This document shows, piece after piece, positions 5,990-7,732 of a DNA stretch of 7,732 nt. The position numbers were made by a program, and so were the translations under genes. Source of the stretch: an uncultured Clostridia bacterium (GTDB taxonomy: Bacteria > Bacillota > Clostridia > TANB77 > CAG-465); assembly GCA_947628575.1 (NCBI GenBank), contig CANRAK010000061.1, positions 1 through 7,732 on the forward strand, written 5' to 3'. Within the stretch, counting starts at the first letter, position 1, and the number at the start of each line of letters is the position of its first letter. The notes beneath the pieces are model-generated. The model saw nothing but the letters and a program-made list of their open reading frames with translations. It had not been told where the DNA came from and did no database searches.

Positions 5990-7546
5990 ATGAATAAAAA
6001 GAACTATGTTAAATTAAATAATAACAATAGGCACTTATCTTTGGGCAATTTATTTAGAATATTAAAAGAAGAAGCAAATAATAAAAACTTCACTATACAA
6101 TCTGAAATTTTCTGTATTCTTTTTGATATAGAATCTATCTCTGATACAACTGTAAATAATTACTGTACTGGTGTTAGAGCGATAAATTCAAAATATAAAA
6201 GTATATATGTAAATTGGAAAAATAAGTATGCTAAAGATAAAACTATATTTAAAGATATTATATTAAATATAATAGCAACTATTGATAGTAAAAATGTATT
6301 TATTACAAGAGATTACTTTAATCAATCACTTGACGTTATAAATAGTAACCAAAAATTTAATAAAGTATGCTTAAGATTATATAATATTTCTAAAAACGAT
6401 TTAGAAGTTACAAATGAGTTTTCTTCTCTTTTAAAAAGACTACTAGATAATAAAAATTTATATGAGTTCTTTATACAAGTACTTTTCTTTACTATATTAG
6501 ATAAAAAACAGCCTGTGTATATAGAAGATAAATTTATGGATACATTGGATGATTTTCTTTATTCTTCTGAAGTTTCATCAGATGATGCTATAGATTTTGT
6601 TACTGTGCAGCTTAAAGGTGGTCTTTGGTCTATTAGAGGAATTCATGAACTAGCTAAAAAAGGTAACCCTTATGCTTGCTTTGAAATGGGATCTCTTGAA
6701 CTTTATGGTGAAGTAGCAGGATATCCTAGATATCAAGAAAGCTATGAGTTTTACAAAACAGCAGCACAAAAAAATCATCCTAATGCTATTTGGGCAATTG
6801 GGCATCTATACTTTAATGGTTTTATTGGAAATAAATCGCGTAGTGATATGAAAAAAGCATTTCACTATTTTAATAGAGCTAGAAAATTAAACTGTATTTC
6901 CGCTATTAATAGTTTAGGGCTTGCATATAAATACGGTAACATTCCTTTTATACATAAAGATGTAAAAAAGGCAAAAAAATTATTTGAATTTGCTGCTAGT
7001 AAAAACTATGTATATGCTATTAATAATCTTGGGCTTATATATGAATCTGAGAAAAACTATACTAAAGCATTTGAACTATTTAAAAGCTCAGCACTTCAAG
7101 GTGAAAGCTGGGCAGCTAATAAAGTGGGACAAATGTATCAGTTTGGAATAGGTGTAAAAAAAGACTTACAGCAAGCTTTTGATTTTTATACAAAATCTAC
7201 ACAAGCAACAATATATTCTGTATGTTTTTGGTCAAAGTATAACCTTGCACATTATTTCTATGAACTTGGTGTACCAGAACTTGGAATTAAAAAGGACTTG
7301 GATAAAAGTATTAGACTACTTAAAGAGTGTGTAGATAGAAATATTTTTAAAGCATGCGAAGATTTAATTTACATATATTATTCTTTATATAAAGAAACAG
7401 GCGATACTTCAAATTTAGAAAACGCTAAATTTTACGCTAATATGTATTTATCTAAAGATGAGTGTACTAAAGAAACTGTTAAAAATATAAATAATATGCT
7501 AAAGAAAATAAATAGCAAAGAAAATTTAAAAATCAAATTTGAATAA
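5990..7546 (+). CDS. Sel1-like repeat protein with an uncharacterised N-terminal domain
   Basis: 518 residues from the ATG with a clear ribosome site. The C-terminal half carries about five or six Sel1-like (TPR-related) helical repeats, roughly at residues 227-261, 265-299, 303-339, 342-372, 375-408 and a weaker one at 415-452. Typical signatures are NPYACFEMGSLELYGE, NAIWAIGHLYFNG, SAINSLGLAYKYG, YAINNLGLIYE and WAANKVGQMYQFGIGV. Such repeats build a protein-binding superhelix and are not enzymatic. Residues 1-205 are a separate Lys/Asn-rich helical region with no domain I can name; a conserved-looking core, DTTVNNYCTGVRAI, lies at about 52-65. There is no signal peptide or membrane segment, so it is probably cytosolic. 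It is transcribed away from the alr operon with its own promoter and ends before a hairpin terminator. A scaffold or regulatory role is plausible, but its partner is unknown. Confidence 0.85.
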   Translation: MNKKNYVKLNNNNRHLSLGNLFRILKEEANNKNFTIQSEIFCILFDIESISDTTVNNYCTGVRAINSKYKSIYVNWKNKYAKDKTIFKDIILNIIATIDSKNVFITRDYFNQSLDVINSNQKFNKVCLRLYNISKNDLEVTNEFSSLLKRLLDNKNLYEFFIQVLFFTILDKKQPVYIEDKFMDTLDDFLYSSEVSSDDAIDFVTVQLKGGLWSIRGIHELAKKGNPYACFEMGSLELYGEVAGYPRYQESYEFYKTAAQKNHPNAIWAIGHLYFNGFIGNKSRSDMKKAFHYFNRARKLNCISAINSLGLAYKYGNIPFIHKDVKKAKKLFEFAASKNYVYAINNLGLIYESEKNYTKAFELFKSSALQGESWAANKVGQMYQFGIGVKKDLQQAFDFYTKSTQATIYSVCFWSKYNLAHYFYELGVPELGIKKDLDKSIRLLKECVDRNIFKACEDLIYIYYSLYKETGDTSNLENAKFYANMYLSKDECTKETVKNINNMLKKINSKENLKIKFE

Positions 7547-7553
7547 AATACAA

Positions 7554-7584
7554 AAATAGCACCACTTTAAAAGTGATGCTATTT
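7554..7584. terminator. Bidirectional terminator between the Sel1-repeat and LPXTG genes
   Basis: Arms 7554-7567 and 7571-7584 pair along their length with one C/A mismatch (7562 with 7576) around a three-base loop. The hairpin starts 7 bases after the Sel1-gene stop and 4 bases beyond the stop of the leftward gene at 7589. On the minus strand the stem ends in a clean TTTTT run. On the plus strand it is followed by a looser ATTTATTATTA. It therefore probably serves the two convergent genes, and works better for the leftward one. Confidence 0.85.
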
Positions 7585-7588
7585 ATTA

Positions 7589-7732
7589 TTATGCTTTTTT
7601 AGCAAACTTTATCTTTAATGTAATTAAAGATATAATTCCCACTAGCAATGCTAAGTATATTTCATCGCCAGTTTCAGGAAGTTCTGGTCTTACTATCTTT
7701 TTATATTCTACTAATATTACAGTTTCACCTTC
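7589..7732 (-). CDS. C-terminus of an LPXTG sortase-anchored surface protein (runs off right edge)
   Basis: Only the last 47 codons are in the window; the frame is open to the edge and stops at TAA 7589-7591. The fragment shows the complete cell-wall sorting signal in order: LPETG (7667-7681, fragment residues 18-22), a hydrophobic membrane span (about 25-39, IYLALLVGIISLITL), and a basic tail (KIKFAKKA). A class A-type sortase would cut between Thr and Gly and attach the protein to the peptidoglycan stem peptide. The part before it (EGETVILVEYKKIVRPE) looks like the end of a repetitive or stalk domain, but the function of the protein cannot be told from this piece. Its sortase is not in the window. 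Confidence 0.9.
   Translation of the reverse strand, partial: EGETVILVEYKKIVRPELPETGDEIYLALLVGIISLITLKIKFAKKA

Overview
The window reads as chromosomal DNA of a low-GC Bacillota, most likely class Clostridia. The sequence is very AT-rich, coding strands are rich in Lys, Asn and Ile, Shine-Dalgarno sites are strong, and there is an LPETG sortase-type surface protein. The left-edge protein has an architecture (SH3-like plus glycosidase-18-like) common in Clostridia. The genus cannot be fixed from the sequence alone.

Layout, left to right. (1) 2-964, minus: 5' part of a membrane-anchored, SH3- and GH18-like envelope protein that runs off the left edge. It has its own promoter. (2) 1128-1152: a strong GC-stem terminator ends the next operon. 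(3) 1153-5787, minus: a tight four-gene operon read from right to left, alr, alpha/beta hydrolase, membrane-fused murF, ddl, with only 10-14 bases between genes. (4) 5788-5989: a 202-base intergenic region with predicted promoters for both flanking genes. They appear to face each other rather than sit back to back. (5) 5990-7546, plus: a Sel1-repeat protein with an uncharacterised N-terminal domain. (6) 7554-7584: a bidirectional hairpin terminator. (7) 7589-7732, minus: the last 47 residues of an LPXTG-anchored surface protein that runs off the right edge.

The operon forms a coherent pathway. Alr makes D-Ala from L-Ala, Ddl joins two D-Ala, and MurF adds D-Ala-D-Ala to UDP-MurNAc-tripeptide, giving the pentapeptide precursor of peptidoglycan. 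The embedded hydrolase has an intact catalytic triad but no obvious step in this pathway. The most notable points are that MurF has a multi-pass membrane domain where the cytosolic UDP-binding domain normally sits, that Ddl has a tandem Gly-x-Lys-x tetrapeptide insert next to its active-site loop, and that the hydrolase is an orphan within the operon. No CRISPR array, tRNA, rRNA, insertion sequence or phage gene was recognised. No gene-free stretch exceeds about 200 bases.
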